Made by a program: the position numbers and the translations under genes. DNA of 64,000 nucleotides from Cupriavidus basilensis OR16 (GTDB taxonomy: Bacteria; Pseudomonadota; Gammaproteobacteria; Burkholderiales; Burkholderiaceae): positions 1 through 64,000 of the forward strand of contig NZ_AHJE01000036.1 in NCBI RefSeq assembly GCF_000243095.1, in the 5' to 3' direction. Below the pieces are notes generated by a model, which was not told the origin of the DNA, did not search any database, and saw only the letters and a program-made list of their open reading frames with translations. Below, piece by piece: positions 9,026-19,220 of the stretch (the stretch's first letter is position 1; every line of letters begins with the position of its first letter).

Positions 9026-9643
9026 ATGTCCTTCGAGCACTGGCTGGCCTTTGTGTTGACAAGTATCGTCGTGTTGATCATTCCCGGCCCGACCATCCTG
9101 CTGGTGATCGGCGATGCGCTTGCCCATCGTGGCCGCTCTGCTTATGCCACCGTGGCTGGCGTCGCCGCGGGCGACCTGACCGCATTCACGCTGTCCATGG
9201 CTGGCCTTGGCGCGGTACTGGCCACATCCGCAGCCTTGTTCACGGCGCTGAAGTGGGCTGGCGCGGCTTACCTCGTCTACCTGGGCATCCAGGCCCTGCG
9301 CGGCGCTTCGCGCGCTGGCGCGATGGCGGTCACGGCCCAGTCGGGCAGCAGCCGCCAGCGCTTTGCCAAGGCTTGGCTGGTCACCGCGCTCAATCCCAAG
9401 AGCATCGTGTTCTTCGTGGCTTTCGTGCCGCAGTTCCTCGACGCGCGCCTGGCCTTCTGGCCGCAGGCCGTAGTGCTCATTCCCACCTTCGTGGTGATGG
9501 CGACCGCCAACGCCGCGATCTACGCGCTGCTGGCACGTGCGCTGGCCACGCGCCTCACCACCCGGCGCGCGCAGGCCAATGTGCAGCGCGCGGGCGGCAT
9601 CACGCTGATTGGCGCAGGTGCGCTGATTGCGGCGCGCAGCTGA
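9026..9643 (+). CDS. LysE/RhtB family amino-acid exporter
   Basis: 205 residues, about six membrane segments. The family N-terminal motif IPGPTILLVIGDALAHRGR occurs at about residues 17-35, and the conserved KAWLVTALNPKSIVFFVAFVPQF segment lies in the middle. Members export amino acids or homoserine lactones across the inner membrane. The substrate here is not predictable. A GGAG ribosome site lies six bases before the ATG. It stands alone, and the sequence gives no regulator next to it. Confidence 0.9.
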   Translation: MSFEHWLAFVLTSIVVLIIPGPTILLVIGDALAHRGRSAYATVAGVAAGDLTAFTLSMAGLGAVLATSAALFTALKWAGAAYLVYLGIQALRGASRAGAMAVTAQSGSSRQRFAKAWLVTALNPKSIVFFVAFVPQFLDARLAFWPQAVVLIPTFVVMATANAAIYALLARALATRLTTRRAQANVQRAGGITLIGAGALIAARS

Positions 9644-9954
9644 GGGGGGCCTGATGTAGCCGCTGCCCTGCAGGCAGTGCGGGCTGCCATTGCGCGGCCT
9701 TTTTTACGGTCGCCAGCGCGCAGGCGCGCGAGGTCAAACGTCAAACGCAATGCGGCGGCAAGACGCAGCGGTGTCCGGGGCCAGGCAAAAAAGTCGGGAG
9801 GGGTAAAAGTGACAGCTGCGTCGCGCGCAAAAGGCGAGCGGGAGCTATTCGCCGGCCGCGCTCGATCCGGGTAGAACGAAGGGCAGGGCGATATCAGGGC
9901 CGGTCGGCGGGTGTCTGGCCACAGAGGGCCGGACATCCGGCGGTGCCGCTAAAA
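9644..9954. other. Gene-free stretch between the exporter gene and rpsU
   Basis: About 310 bases. Only open frames of biased, Arg/Ala-rich composition without ribosome sites are present, and none resembles a known protein. I see no tRNA, repeat or clear promoter. It lies downstream of rpsU and downstream of the exporter, so it is a convergent spacer. Confidence 0.5.
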
Positions 9955-9988
9955 CGAGAAAATCCGCCAGGCAATGACTGGCGGATTT
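9955..9988 (-). terminator. Intrinsic terminator after rpsU
   Basis: An 11-base perfect stem AAATCCGCCAG/CTGGCGGATTT encloses a seven-base loop. It is followed on the minus strand by a T-rich segment. It lies 54 bases after the rpsU stop codon. Confidence 0.8.
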
Positions 9989-10042
9989 ATGCGGCCTGCG
10001 GCAGAAACGCGTCGAAGCGCGCTCGCCGCTTGCTGTGCCGAA

Positions 10043-10255
10043 TCAGTACATCTTCTTCGGCAACATCTGCATGCGCAGACGCTTGCGAAGGCGCGATTCC
10101 GCGGCTTTCTTCTTGCGCTTGCGCTCGGTCGTGGGCTTCTCGTAAGCGGTACGGCTCTTGAGTTCAACGATCAGGCCGGTCTGGAGGATGGCCCGACGGA
10201 AACGCCGCATTGCAACTTCAACGGGCTCACCTGGTTTCAAGACGATCTTAGTCAA
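10043..10255 (-). CDS. rpsU: 30S ribosomal protein S21
   Basis: 70 residues, the full normal length, with the S21 signature ([13 protein letters not shown]) and the very basic C-terminal helix rich in Lys and Arg. S21 joins the small subunit late and helps initiation at Shine-Dalgarno-bearing mRNAs. It lies 34 bases downstream of a cold-shock gene on the same strand and is followed by an intrinsic terminator. The two are probably co-transcribed. Confidence 0.96.
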   Translation of the reverse strand: MTKIVLKPGEPVEVAMRRFRRAILQTGLIVELKSRTAYEKPTTERKRKKKAAESRLRKRLRMQMLPKKMY

Positions 10256-10289
10256 TTCTGTCCTTTAGCTTTGCCGCAAAGCGGCGGGT

Positions 10290-10487
10290 TCAAACGGGGG
10301 AAACATTGGCCGCTTCAGGACCCTTCTTGCCCTGTTGCGACTGGTATTGCACTCGCTGGTTATCTTGCAGCGGAGCACCCCCGCGAACCTGAGAGATGTG
10401 GACGAACAAGTCCTTGCCACCAGCGTCCGGGGTGATGAAGCCAAAACCCTTCTGGGCGTTGAAGAACTTGACGGTACCAGTTTCCAT
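10290..10487 (-). CDS. Cold-shock domain protein
   Basis: 65 residues from the ATG at 10487, a single cold-shock domain. RNP1 (KGFGFITP) and RNP2 (LFVHIS) are both present. The first motif reads GTVKFFN, with Phe where most CspA proteins have Trp. Such proteins bind single-stranded RNA or DNA and melt mRNA structure. An extra eight in-frame residues upstream (start 10511) lack homology. A ribosome-binding A/G tract precedes the chosen start. It is the upstream partner of rpsU. Confidence 0.93.
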   Translation of the reverse strand: METGTVKFFNAQKGFGFITPDAGGKDLFVHISQVRGGAPLQDNQRVQYQSQQGKKGPEAANVSPV

Positions 10488-10576
10488 GGAAAAATCCTTT
10501 TTTGAGCGCAAAGAATGCGCCCACTTGCTTTTACACGTTTACGTAAACGCTGTCAAGAAAGTGTGCTGGAAAAGCT

Positions 10577-10604
10577 TTGCAAATCCGTCAGGGTGGCGTA
10601 TAGT
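10577..10604 (+). promoter_or_regulatory. Sigma-70 promoter of tRNA-fMet
   Basis: TTGCAA at 10577-10582 and TATAGT at 10599-10604 are separated by 16 bases. The predicted start of transcription is only a few bases before the tRNA. A GC-rich discriminator follows, as is usual for stringently controlled stable-RNA promoters. Confidence 0.7.
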
Positions 10605-10616
10605 ACGCCCCTCTGA

Positions 10617-10692
10617 CGCGGGGTGGAGCAGTTGGCAGCTCGTCGGGCTCATAACCCGAAGGTCGCAGGTTCAAGTCCTGCCCCCGCAACCA
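10617..10692 (+). tRNA. Initiator tRNA-fMet (CAU)
   Basis: 76 bases including the encoded CCA. Anticodon CAT lies in the loop, and the anticodon stem ends in three consecutive G-C pairs (GGG/CCC). The acceptor begins with C1 facing A72, an unpaired end. These two traits are the hallmarks of bacterial initiator tRNA. T-arm GTTCAAGTCC is canonical. Promoter and terminator flank it closely, so it is a monocistronic unit. Confidence 0.97.
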
Positions 10693-10705
10693 GACGTATT
10701 CTACT

Positions 10706-10738
10706 AAAAAGCCCGCCAGCAGTCCCGGCGGGCTTTTT
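10706..10738 (+). terminator. Intrinsic terminator of tRNA-fMet
   Basis: Perfect 12-base stem (AAAAAGCCCGCC paired with GGCGGGCTTTTT), nine-base loop, and a following T run. It starts 13 bases after the tRNA. Confidence 0.92.
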
Positions 10739-10776
10739 GTTTTGTTGCGTGGGCAGACTACGTCACTGCCACGCCA

Positions 10777-10878
10777 CTACTGCGGCATCAGGCCGGAGAA
10801 CGCCATCGCCAGCCAGCCAGCGGCGGCGCACGCGCCCATCCACGAGAGCAGCACGGCGAGGATCGTCGACCATTTCAT
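10777..10878 (-). CDS. 33-residue membrane microprotein downstream of the sensor kinase
   Basis: A short frame of 33 codons, ATG at 10878 and TAG at 10777. It begins Met-Lys-Trp-Ser and is almost wholly hydrophobic (an LAVLLSWMGACAAAGWLAMAF stretch, here split by a Gly-Ala-Cys), ending Met-Pro-Gln. This suggests one membrane-spanning helix with a single Cys and three Trp. A strong GAGGAG ribosome site lies seven bases before the ATG and overlaps the TGA stop of the kinase gene. Translation coupled to the kinase is therefore likely. I recognise no family. A role as a small regulator or stabiliser of the kinase is inference from context only. Confidence 0.55.
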   Translation of the reverse strand: MKWSTILAVLLSWMGACAAAGWLAMAFSGLMPQ

Positions 10879-10888
10879 TGGCGGCTCC

Positions 10889-12217
10889 TCAAATCGACGG
10901 CTTGCCGGGCATGGCGCGCTCGTCCATGGGCGGCAAGGCGATCACGAAACGCGCGCCGCCCTCGCTGCCACTGTCCAGCCCCACTTGGCCGCCATGCAGC
11001 AACGCGATGCGTCGCACAATGGCCAGCCCCAGGCCGAAGCCCCCGGTGTGGCGGTTGCGGCTGGAATCGGGCCGATGGAAGGGCTCGAAAATGCGAGCGC
11101 GTTCCTCCGGCGCAATGCCAGGGCCATCGTCCTCCACCGTCAGGCGCAAGCGGCCAGCCGCGTCGGTCTCGGCGCGCAGGTGGATGGCGCTGCGGGCATA
11201 GCGGGTGGCGTTGCGGCACAGGTTGAGCAGGGCCCGGGCCACCAGCCGCGGATCGCAGACGTGGTGGGGGCGGGGGCCGGTGACGTGCACGGACAGCGTG
11301 AGCTTGTTGTCGGCCACCTCGTCGGCCAGGCTGGCCGCGACGCTGTCGATCAACTCGCTGACCGAGACCCGCATCAGCATCATCGGCGCCGCGCCTTGCT
11401 CTAGCTGGCCGAGCGTCAGCAGCTCGGTGACCAGCTCGTCGAGTTCGCGCACGTCGCGGCGCAGGTCTTCCAGCCGCAGTGCCTGGCGCGCCCGCTCGGC
11501 GTCGCCGGTGCCGGCCGACTGCAGCAAGGCGATGCCGAACTCCAGCCGCGCGATTGGCGTCTTCAGCTCGTGCGAGATGCCGTGCATCATTTCGCGCTGG
11601 TGCACGATCGACGCCTCGATCTGTTCGGCCATCTCATTGAATTGCGTCGCCAGCGCGGCGATGTTGGAGCGCCTTGGCAGGTTGGCCCGGGTCGACAGCT
11701 TGCCGCCGCCGAAATCCCTTGCCGCCTGCTGCAGCTTGTCCAGGTCGCGCCAGTGGTACCACACCCAGGCGATGATCGACAGCAAGGTGGCCAGGGCGAT
11801 CAAGGCATAGGCCAGCACGGAGATGTTGGTGTGGTCTTCTTCCTCGCTGAGCGCGTGCAGGATCTGTCCGTCGCGCAGCGGCAGGTAGTAATCCTTGGCG
11901 TCGTAGCCGAGCACGAGCTTGCCGGCGGCAAGGTCGGCAAGCTGCTGTGCATCGAGGTGGGTCAGGCTGGCGGCGTCCACCAGGTCGAACTTCTCGCGCG
12001 CCTGCTCTTGCAGGATGGAAAGCGCGGCGTCGCGGTCCTTGCCCCGTTGCGGCCCGAGGTATTGGGATAGCGTAAAGGCATAGCCCCTGCGGTTTTCCCG
12101 TTCGGTCGCGGTGAAATGCTCATGGAACAGCGGGATGAAGGTGGTATTGATGGCGGTCACCGCGGCGGCCGCGGCCAGGATCACCAGCAGATAGAGCTTG
12201 AGTAGCGAGCGGACCAT
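10889..12217 (-). CDS. Two-component sensor histidine kinase (RstB/EnvZ-like)
   Basis: 442 residues. TM1 is at about 7-27, the periplasmic sensor region at about 28-132 (roughly 105 residues), TM2 at about 133-154 and a HAMP linker to about 205. Phospho-accepting His216 lies in HGISHELKTP. The N box (NLCRNATRYA) and the G boxes (DDGPGIAPEE, GFGLGLAIV) are intact. The domain plan resembles RstB. It follows the response-regulator gene directly, with its ATG abutting the regulator stop, so the two are translationally coupled. A microprotein gene follows. The stimulus is unknown. Confidence 0.93.
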   Translation of the reverse strand: MVRSLLKLYLLVILAAAAAVTAINTTFIPLFHEHFTATERENRRGYAFTLSQYLGPQRGKDRDAALSILQEQAREKFDLVDAASLTHLDAQQLADLAAGKLVLGYDAKDYYLPLRDGQILHALSEEEDHTNISVLAYALIALATLLSIIAWVWYHWRDLDKLQQAARDFGGGKLSTRANLPRRSNIAALATQFNEMAEQIEASIVHQREMMHGISHELKTPIARLEFGIALLQSAGTGDAERARQALRLEDLRRDVRELDELVTELLTLGQLEQGAAPMMLMRVSVSELIDSVAASLADEVADNKLTLSVHVTGPRPHHVCDPRLVARALLNLCRNATRYARSAIHLRAETDAAGRLRLTVEDDGPGIAPEERARIFEPFHRPDSSRNRHTGGFGLGLAIVRRIALLHGGQVGLDSGSEGGARFVIALPPMDERAMPGKPSI

Positions 12218-12952
12218 TCATTCCTCCCATGCCGAGGGGCTGAACAGGTAGCCGCGGCCCCAGATGGTCTTGATCTTGTGCGGCTCGGGCGAGGCATCCT
12301 CGAAGCGGCGGCGCAGCCGCGAGATGCCGGAGTCGACGGTGCGGTCGATGCCGTCGAATTCGATGCCGCGCAATGCCTTGAGAATGTCGTCGCGGCTCAG
12401 CACGGTGCCGGCGGCGCGCGCCAGGATCAGCAGCAGGTTGAACTCGGTGGTCTTCAGGTCTACTTCCTGCCCGCGCCATGTCACCTGCCGGTTCGGCGGC
12501 GAGATCACCAGGGCGCCGAATACCAGTTCATGGTCCCGTTGCGCGGGCGCGGCGGTCTCGGCAACCCGCTCTGCGGCGGCGCGCCGCAGCAGGGCGCGGG
12601 CGCGCGCCACCAGCAGCCTTGGCTCTATGGGCTTGACCACATAGTCGTCGGCGCCGATCTCCAGCCCCGCCACCTGGTCATACGTATCGACGCGCGCGGT
12701 CAGGATCAGCACGGGCACGCGCGAGAACGCGCGAATGCCGCGGCAAACCTCCATGCCGTCCATATGCGGCAGCATCAGGTCGAGGATGACCAGCGCCGGC
12801 CGGACGGCCTGGACCGCGGCTACCGCGATGTCGCCGCGCCGCACTACCTCCACCACAAACTCGTAGTTGCCCAGATATTCGCTGACAAGCTGCGCGAGGC
12901 GATCATCGTCCTCGACCAGCAATACCTTGTATTTGGCCATGGCATCGCTCAT
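12218..12952 (-). CDS. OmpR-family response regulator (RstA-like)
   Basis: 244 residues. The receiver domain has its acidic pocket at residues 14-16 (EDD) and phospho-acceptor Asp58 (VILDLMLPHMDG), with conserved Thr and Lys. The C-terminal winged-helix domain (about 140-240) ends in GRGYLFSP. It would bind DNA upstream of its targets when phosphorylated by the downstream kinase. It is divergent from the mipA-like gene, whose promoter lies within the 177-base gap, making that gene a likely target. The start MSDAMAKYK is the only ATG region that fits the domain. Confidence 0.93.
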   Translation of the reverse strand: MSDAMAKYKVLLVEDDDRLAQLVSEYLGNYEFVVEVVRRGDIAVAAVQAVRPALVILDLMLPHMDGMEVCRGIRAFSRVPVLILTARVDTYDQVAGLEIGADDYVVKPIEPRLLVARARALLRRAAAERVAETAAPAQRDHELVFGALVISPPNRQVTWRGQEVDLKTTEFNLLLILARAAGTVLSRDDILKALRGIEFDGIDRTVDSGISRLRRRFEDASPEPHKIKTIWGRGYLFSPSAWEE

Positions 12953-13129
12953 GACAGGGCTCCCGTGGGCAGAAAAGTGCCGATTCTATCCGGCCAGCGT
13001 CCCCCATTGGCTGCCCGAGACGCTTCAAGACAAATTTGCACAATTGAACAAGATTTCGCGCGATTTCAGGACAGACAGCCCGGGGCGCCATCCCTAATCT
13101 GCGTGCTTCGATATCAAGGCGGAGCATCC

Positions 13130-13942
13130 GTGGAACAGCGAGCAAGAAATCAATGGGATGTGGCAAGGTTGCCGGTGGCATGCAAGGGCGCGTTTCTCGT
13201 GGCCGCGCTGGCAAGCCTCTGCCCGGCGGCGCACGCGGAGAGAACCTATTCCATTGGCCTGGCCGCCGGTGCCGCGCCGCGCTACGCGGGCAGCCGCGAC
13301 TACCGGGCGGTGGGCGCGCCGGTGCTGCGCGCCGACTTCGGCAATGGTGCCTTCATCGATGTGCTGCAAGGCGCTGGCTATACCTACAAGTTCGGCAACG
13401 GCATGTTCGCCACGGCCTCGCTCGGCTACGCGCTGGGCCGTACCGACAAGAACCGCGTGGACCTGCCGGGCTCCGATCACCTCAAGGGCATGGGCGATAT
13501 CCGGGGTTCGCTGATGGGCGCGTTCCAGCTCGGCGCGCGCGTGTACGGCGACACCACGCTGAGCGTGACGCTGGACGCGCCGCTGACGCATCGCGAACGT
13601 GGCTTAAGCGGGCACATCGACCTGGTGGTGCCGGTGGTCCAGTCGGGCGCGCACCTGGTGACGCTGGGGCCGAGCGTGCACTACGGCTCGGGGCGCTACA
13701 TGCAGACCCTCTTCGGCGTGACCGATGCACAGGCCGCCAATAGTGCCTTCAGCCAGTACGCCCCCAAGGCGGGCTTCGATGCCGCGACGCTGTCGCTCAC
13801 ATGGAACTACACGCTCTCGAAGGCGTGGTCGGTGTGCAGCCTGGTGGCGGCGACACGCTTGCTCGGGGATGCCGCGAAGAGCCCGATCGTGCAGAGCAAG
13901 CAGTCGTACTTCGGCATGAGCTCGATCAACTACACGTTCTGA
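13130..13942 (+). CDS. MipA/OmpV family outer-membrane protein
   Basis: 270 residues. The start is GTG at 13130 with GGAG five bases before it; the long open frame upstream has no homology. A signal peptide ends at about residue 37 (LCPAAHA). The mature protein is a predicted beta barrel, with the family opening YSIGLAAGAAPRYAGSRDYR, alternating strands and a C-terminal aromatic residue (NYTF). MipA in E. coli scaffolds MltA and PBP1B, and OmpV members are osmo- or stress-responsive porin-like proteins. It is divergent from the two-component genes and 10 bases upstream of an SDR-type reductase gene. Confidence 0.85.
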   Translation: MEQRARNQWDVARLPVACKGAFLVAALASLCPAAHAERTYSIGLAAGAAPRYAGSRDYRAVGAPVLRADFGNGAFIDVLQGAGYTYKFGNGMFATASLGYALGRTDKNRVDLPGSDHLKGMGDIRGSLMGAFQLGARVYGDTTLSVTLDAPLTHRERGLSGHIDLVVPVVQSGAHLVTLGPSVHYGSGRYMQTLFGVTDAQAANSAFSQYAPKAGFDAATLSLTWNYTLSKAWSVCSLVAATRLLGDAAKSPIVQSKQSYFGMSSINYTF

Positions 13943-13952
13943 GGAGAACGCC

Positions 13953-15149
13953 ATGATGTGGGATTGGCACGCCAGCCTGCCCGCGCAGGATCTTGCCGCG
14001 CGCGCGCGGGCCTGCGACCGGCGCCTGCCCGGCGTCGGCGCGCTGCTGTTGACCGGCGCCACCGGCTTTATCGGCGGCAATGTGATGGTGGCCGCCATCA
14101 ACGCTGGCCTTGCACGGCGCTTGCTCTGCCTGGTGCGCGGCGTGGATGCCGCGGACGCATTGGCTCGCCTGCGCGAAAACGCCATCCAGTGCGGCCTGTT
14201 GCGCAGCCGCGTGCAATGGCTGACCGAGGACAACGTGTTGCTCGGCGCGCTGGACAGCGATTTCGCGCCAGCCGCACAGGCGCGGCTGGCTGGCGTCACC
14301 CATGTCATCAACTGCGCCGCGATGGCCTCGTTTTCCGCCAATGCGCAGGTCACGCGCGTCAACGTGGGGGATACGTTGCGCTTTGCCTCGCGCTTTGCCG
14401 CCAGCGCGGCCTTGCGGCGCTTCATCCATGTCGGTACCGCGATGGCCTGCGGCACGCAGCGCGGGACGAGGATTTCAGAGCGGGACGCCGGTCAAGGGGG
14501 CACCAGCTATCCCAGCCACCTGGTGCCTTACACGCGCAGCAAGCAGGAAGTGGAGGAACTGCTGCGCAGCAGCTTCCCCGACCTGCCGCTGGTGGTGGCG
14601 CGCCCCTCCATCGTGGTGGGCCACACCGTGCTGGGCACGCAGCCCTCGGCCAGTATCTTCTGGCTCTTCCGGATCATCCACCAGTCGCGCCGTTATACCG
14701 CGGGCCCGCATACCCGCATCGACGTGATCGCGGCGGACGACTGCGCGCGGGCGCTGCTGCGGCTAGCGGTAAAGCCCGAGCTGGGCTTCGATGCCTATCA
14801 TCTCTCGGCTGGCGAGCGCGCACCCACCATCGCGCAGGTGATCGCCGCCATGGACGAGGCTGCCTTGAGCGATGGCGTGCCCGCCTACCGCAGGTGCCCG
14901 GCCAGCGAACTGCCCGGCCTGGCGAGCGACGTGGCGCGTACGGAGCGCATCAGCAACCGGCGCCTGATCGAGCGCGCGCTGCGCCTGTACGCGGGCTTTG
15001 CCGAGCTCGGTTATGTCTTTGACAACGGGCGCATCCGGGAGGAGATCGATTTCGAGCCCTTGTCGATCACGGACTACGTCAGCGAATGCATGCGCACCTC
15101 GCGCGGCGTCGGCCTGCTCGAGCAGATGAGCTGGGATTTCAAGGCATGA
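13953..15149 (+). CDS. Thioester-reductase-like SDR (male-sterility/NAD-binding 4 type)
   Basis: 398 residues. An extended Rossmann domain has the dinucleotide motif TGATGFIGG at about residues 33-41 and the catalytic Tyr-x-x-x-Lys (YTRSK) at about 192-196, with the conserved IHVGTA strand. Related domains reduce acyl thioesters to aldehydes in NRPS reductases, Lys2/CAR enzymes and fatty acyl-CoA reductases. Here there is no adenylation or carrier domain. The substrate could be an acyl-CoA or acyl-ACP, but this is inference. AGGAG precedes the ATG. The 10-base spacing makes it the second gene of the mipA operon. Confidence 0.8.
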   Translation: MMWDWHASLPAQDLAARARACDRRLPGVGALLLTGATGFIGGNVMVAAINAGLARRLLCLVRGVDAADALARLRENAIQCGLLRSRVQWLTEDNVLLGALDSDFAPAAQARLAGVTHVINCAAMASFSANAQVTRVNVGDTLRFASRFAASAALRRFIHVGTAMACGTQRGTRISERDAGQGGTSYPSHLVPYTRSKQEVEELLRSSFPDLPLVVARPSIVVGHTVLGTQPSASIFWLFRIIHQSRRYTAGPHTRIDVIAADDCARALLRLAVKPELGFDAYHLSAGERAPTIAQVIAAMDEAALSDGVPAYRRCPASELPGLASDVARTERISNRRLIERALRLYAGFAELGYVFDNGRIREEIDFEPLSITDYVSECMRTSRGVGLLEQMSWDFKA

Positions 15150-15345
15150 CGGGCTCCCGGCTAGCCGTGGCAGGGAACGATTCGGGACGAACGTGATGTT
15201 TGCGGTACTTTCGGCTGGCTGATGTGCCGGCGCGACGCGGCCTGCCACGGGCTGTGCCGGCCCGGCGAGCCGCCTGTGGCGGGCCGTACGATGCGGCGCC
15301 TGTAGAAGTGTTACTCTTTTGAGTGGTGCCTACCAGGAGATCACC

Positions 15346-17474
<2,129 letters not shown>

Positions 17475-17555
17475 CGCGCATTGAATGGCCGGGCAAGGGC
17501 AGGGCAAAGGCGCCGCGCGCCATGCGGCGCCGCTTCGACTTGATGGGAGAGTGCA

Positions 17556-17837
17556 ATGGCCAAGCATCTGTTTTCCCAATTCCCCGAGGACGAGCAACGC
17601 GAGGTCGCGGCCGTCTGCTCACGGCTAGGCTTTGTGCCGGACGACTTCGAGATCACCGACGAGGGCTTTCAGCCGGATGACGGCGACCCGGCGCAACGCC
17701 AGGTGAGCGTGCGCCGCCCCGCGACCGATGCGCAGTGCGCCTACGACGCGAGCGAAGGACCCGGCTGGATCGGGGAGTTCGAGAGCGATCTCGAGTGCGG
17801 CCTGTTCGGGAAATCTTCAGGACGAGCGCCAGCCTAG
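17556..17837 (+). CDS. Hypothetical acidic protein
   Basis: 93 residues, no signal peptide or membrane segment. It is rich in Asp and Glu in the middle (DDFEITDEGFQPDDGD) and has two Cys. A GGGAG ribosome site lies eight bases before the ATG. Codon composition is like its neighbours. I do not recognise a family. It lies alone between fusA and a TctC-like gene. Confidence 0.6.
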   Translation: MAKHLFSQFPEDEQREVAAVCSRLGFVPDDFEITDEGFQPDDGDPAQRQVSVRRPATDAQCAYDASEGPGWIGEFESDLECGLFGKSSGRAPA

Positions 17838-17942
17838 GCGCAAGAGCGCCCAGGCGACGCTTGACCGCTGCATCCTGTACGCTTGCGCAATCACTTCGGC
17901 GCGGCGTCTTGCCGCGCCACAAAAAGACATTGGAGACAATTC

Positions 17943-18772
17943 ATGGAGCGGGGTTTGCCGGCTATCGTGTCATCGCTTGTGCCTACTTTCTTGTTTTCCT
18001 TCCCGGCTGGTTCCCCCTCATCGTCCGCCGTCGCGCATGCCGCCCGGCGCTGGCAAATTGGCACGTGGCTTGCTACCGCGCTGCTTGGCCTGCCGGTGTT
18101 GGCGGCGGCACAGGCCGGGGATGGCTATCCTTCCAGGCCGATTCGCGTCGTGGTGCCGTATTCAGCGGGCGGCGGCGCGGACAACGCGGCGCGCGTGATC
18201 ACGACCCAAATGAGCGTGCTGCTCAAGCAGCAGGTGGTGATCGACAACAAGCCGGGCGCGAGCGGTACCATCGGCGCCGCCGCGGTTGCCCAGGCGCCGG
18301 CCGATGGCTACGTGGTGCTGTACGATGCATCCACCTTTGTCGTCAATCCGGCGCTGCGCAAGCTGCCGTTCGATGCGGCCAGGGATTTCCTGCCGGTTTC
18401 GCTAGCGGTCACGGCGCCCAATATCCTGGTGGTTCCGCCAAGGCCGGCAAGCTGCGCGCGCTGGCGGTGACCTCCGCCAAGCGCATGCCGGCCTTGCCCG
18501 ACGTGCCCACGCTGATGGAAAGCGGGTTGGCGGGCTTCGATGTGCTGGAGTGGAATGGTTTCTTCGTGCCCAAGGGAACGCCGCCGCGGGTGGTGGAGCG
18601 GCTAGCCGCGGCCGTGCGGGCCGCGCTCAACGATCCCAAGGTCAATGCCCGGCTGCTGGATCTGGGCGTGGTGCCGGTCGGCAGCAGCCCGCAGGCCTTT
18701 GGGCAATTCCTGCAGACCGAGCTCTCGCGCTGGGCGCGGCTGGTCAAGCAGAGCGGGATGACGATCGAGTAG
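17943..18772 (+). pseudogene. Tripartite tricarboxylate transporter receptor (TctC/Bug) remnant
   Basis: The start ATG has GGAG seven bases before it. The N-terminal part holds a signal-like region (ending near LAAAQA, about residue 58) and the Bug-family motifs YPSRPIRVVVPYSAGGGAD and NKPGASGTIG. It runs to about 18440. The C-terminal part (KAGKLRALAVTSAKRMPALPDVPTL to the end at 18772) is in a different frame. The middle, roughly 100-120 residues including the second ligand loop, is absent at the join near 18437. Bug proteins are periplasmic binding proteins for small carboxylates. No membrane components (TctA/TctB) are nearby, as is common for orphan Bug proteins in Cupriavidus and Bordetella. 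Confidence 0.82.
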
Positions 18773-18867
18773 GGCGTAGCGCGGCGGGATGCGGCTGCGG
18801 GCATTGCGTCCCGCGGCGACTCCCGCAGGCGGGATCGAGGTCAGAATGAATGCTGGGGTACAAATGG

Positions 18868-18897
18868 AAAAGGCCCGCAATTTCTTGCGGGCCTTTC
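18868..18897 (-). terminator. Intrinsic terminator of tRNA-Asn
   Basis: On the minus strand a perfect nine-base stem GGCCCGCAA/TTGCGGGCC with loop GAAA is followed by TTTT. It lies just after the tRNA 3' end. Confidence 0.9.
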
Positions 18898-18905
18898 ACA
18901 TTCTT

Positions 18906-18981
18906 TGGCTCCCCGAGCTGGGCTCGAACCAGCGACCTGCGGATTAACAGTCCGTCGCTCTACCAACTGAGCTATCAGGGA
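18906..18981 (-). tRNA. tRNA-Asn (GUU)
   Basis: 76 bases with encoded CCA on the minus strand. The anticodon is GTT within CTGTTAATC. The acceptor TCCCTGA pairs with TCGGGGA, with one wobble pair, and the T arm is GTTCGAGCC. Its own promoter and terminator are visible on either side. Confidence 0.97.
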
Positions 18982-18996
18982 ACAGCTGAGAAAAGG

Positions 18997-19026
18997 ATTA
19001 TAACCAGTCTCTCTTTTATTCGTCAA
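18997..19026 (-). promoter_or_regulatory. Sigma-70 promoter of tRNA-Asn
   Basis: On the minus strand TTGACG (19021-19026) and a perfect TATAAT (18997-19002) are separated by 18 bases. Transcription would start about 10 bases before the tRNA. Confidence 0.78.
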
Positions 19027-19176
19027 CACCCTGGTGGCAAGTTTCTGCTGCAGGTGCTGCGAAATTTCTGGTTCCGCCGGAACGTATCCGTTGGTGCAAG
19101 CCGATGATACTGGCTTCGCGCGGACGGTGTCCGATGGCAGGGCCACATTATAGGCAGCCATCGAAGCTTTTGCCAT

Positions 19177-19212
19177 AAAAAAAATGATGCCGCGTTCGGG
19201 AGTCGAATGCGG
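19177..19212 (-). terminator. Intrinsic terminator of the ferredoxin reductase gene
   Basis: On the minus strand CCGCATTCG pairs with CGAACGCGG (one A-C mismatch, five-base loop). A run of eight T follows five bases later. It begins just after the reductase stop codon. Confidence 0.8.
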
Positions 19213-19220
19213 CCCCGGGC

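Noticed and set aside
9520..9936. A 138-codon minus-strand gene after rpsU
   Set aside because: It overlaps the exporter gene, has biased Arg/Ala/Pro composition, and lies beyond the rpsU terminator without a ribosome site or homology.
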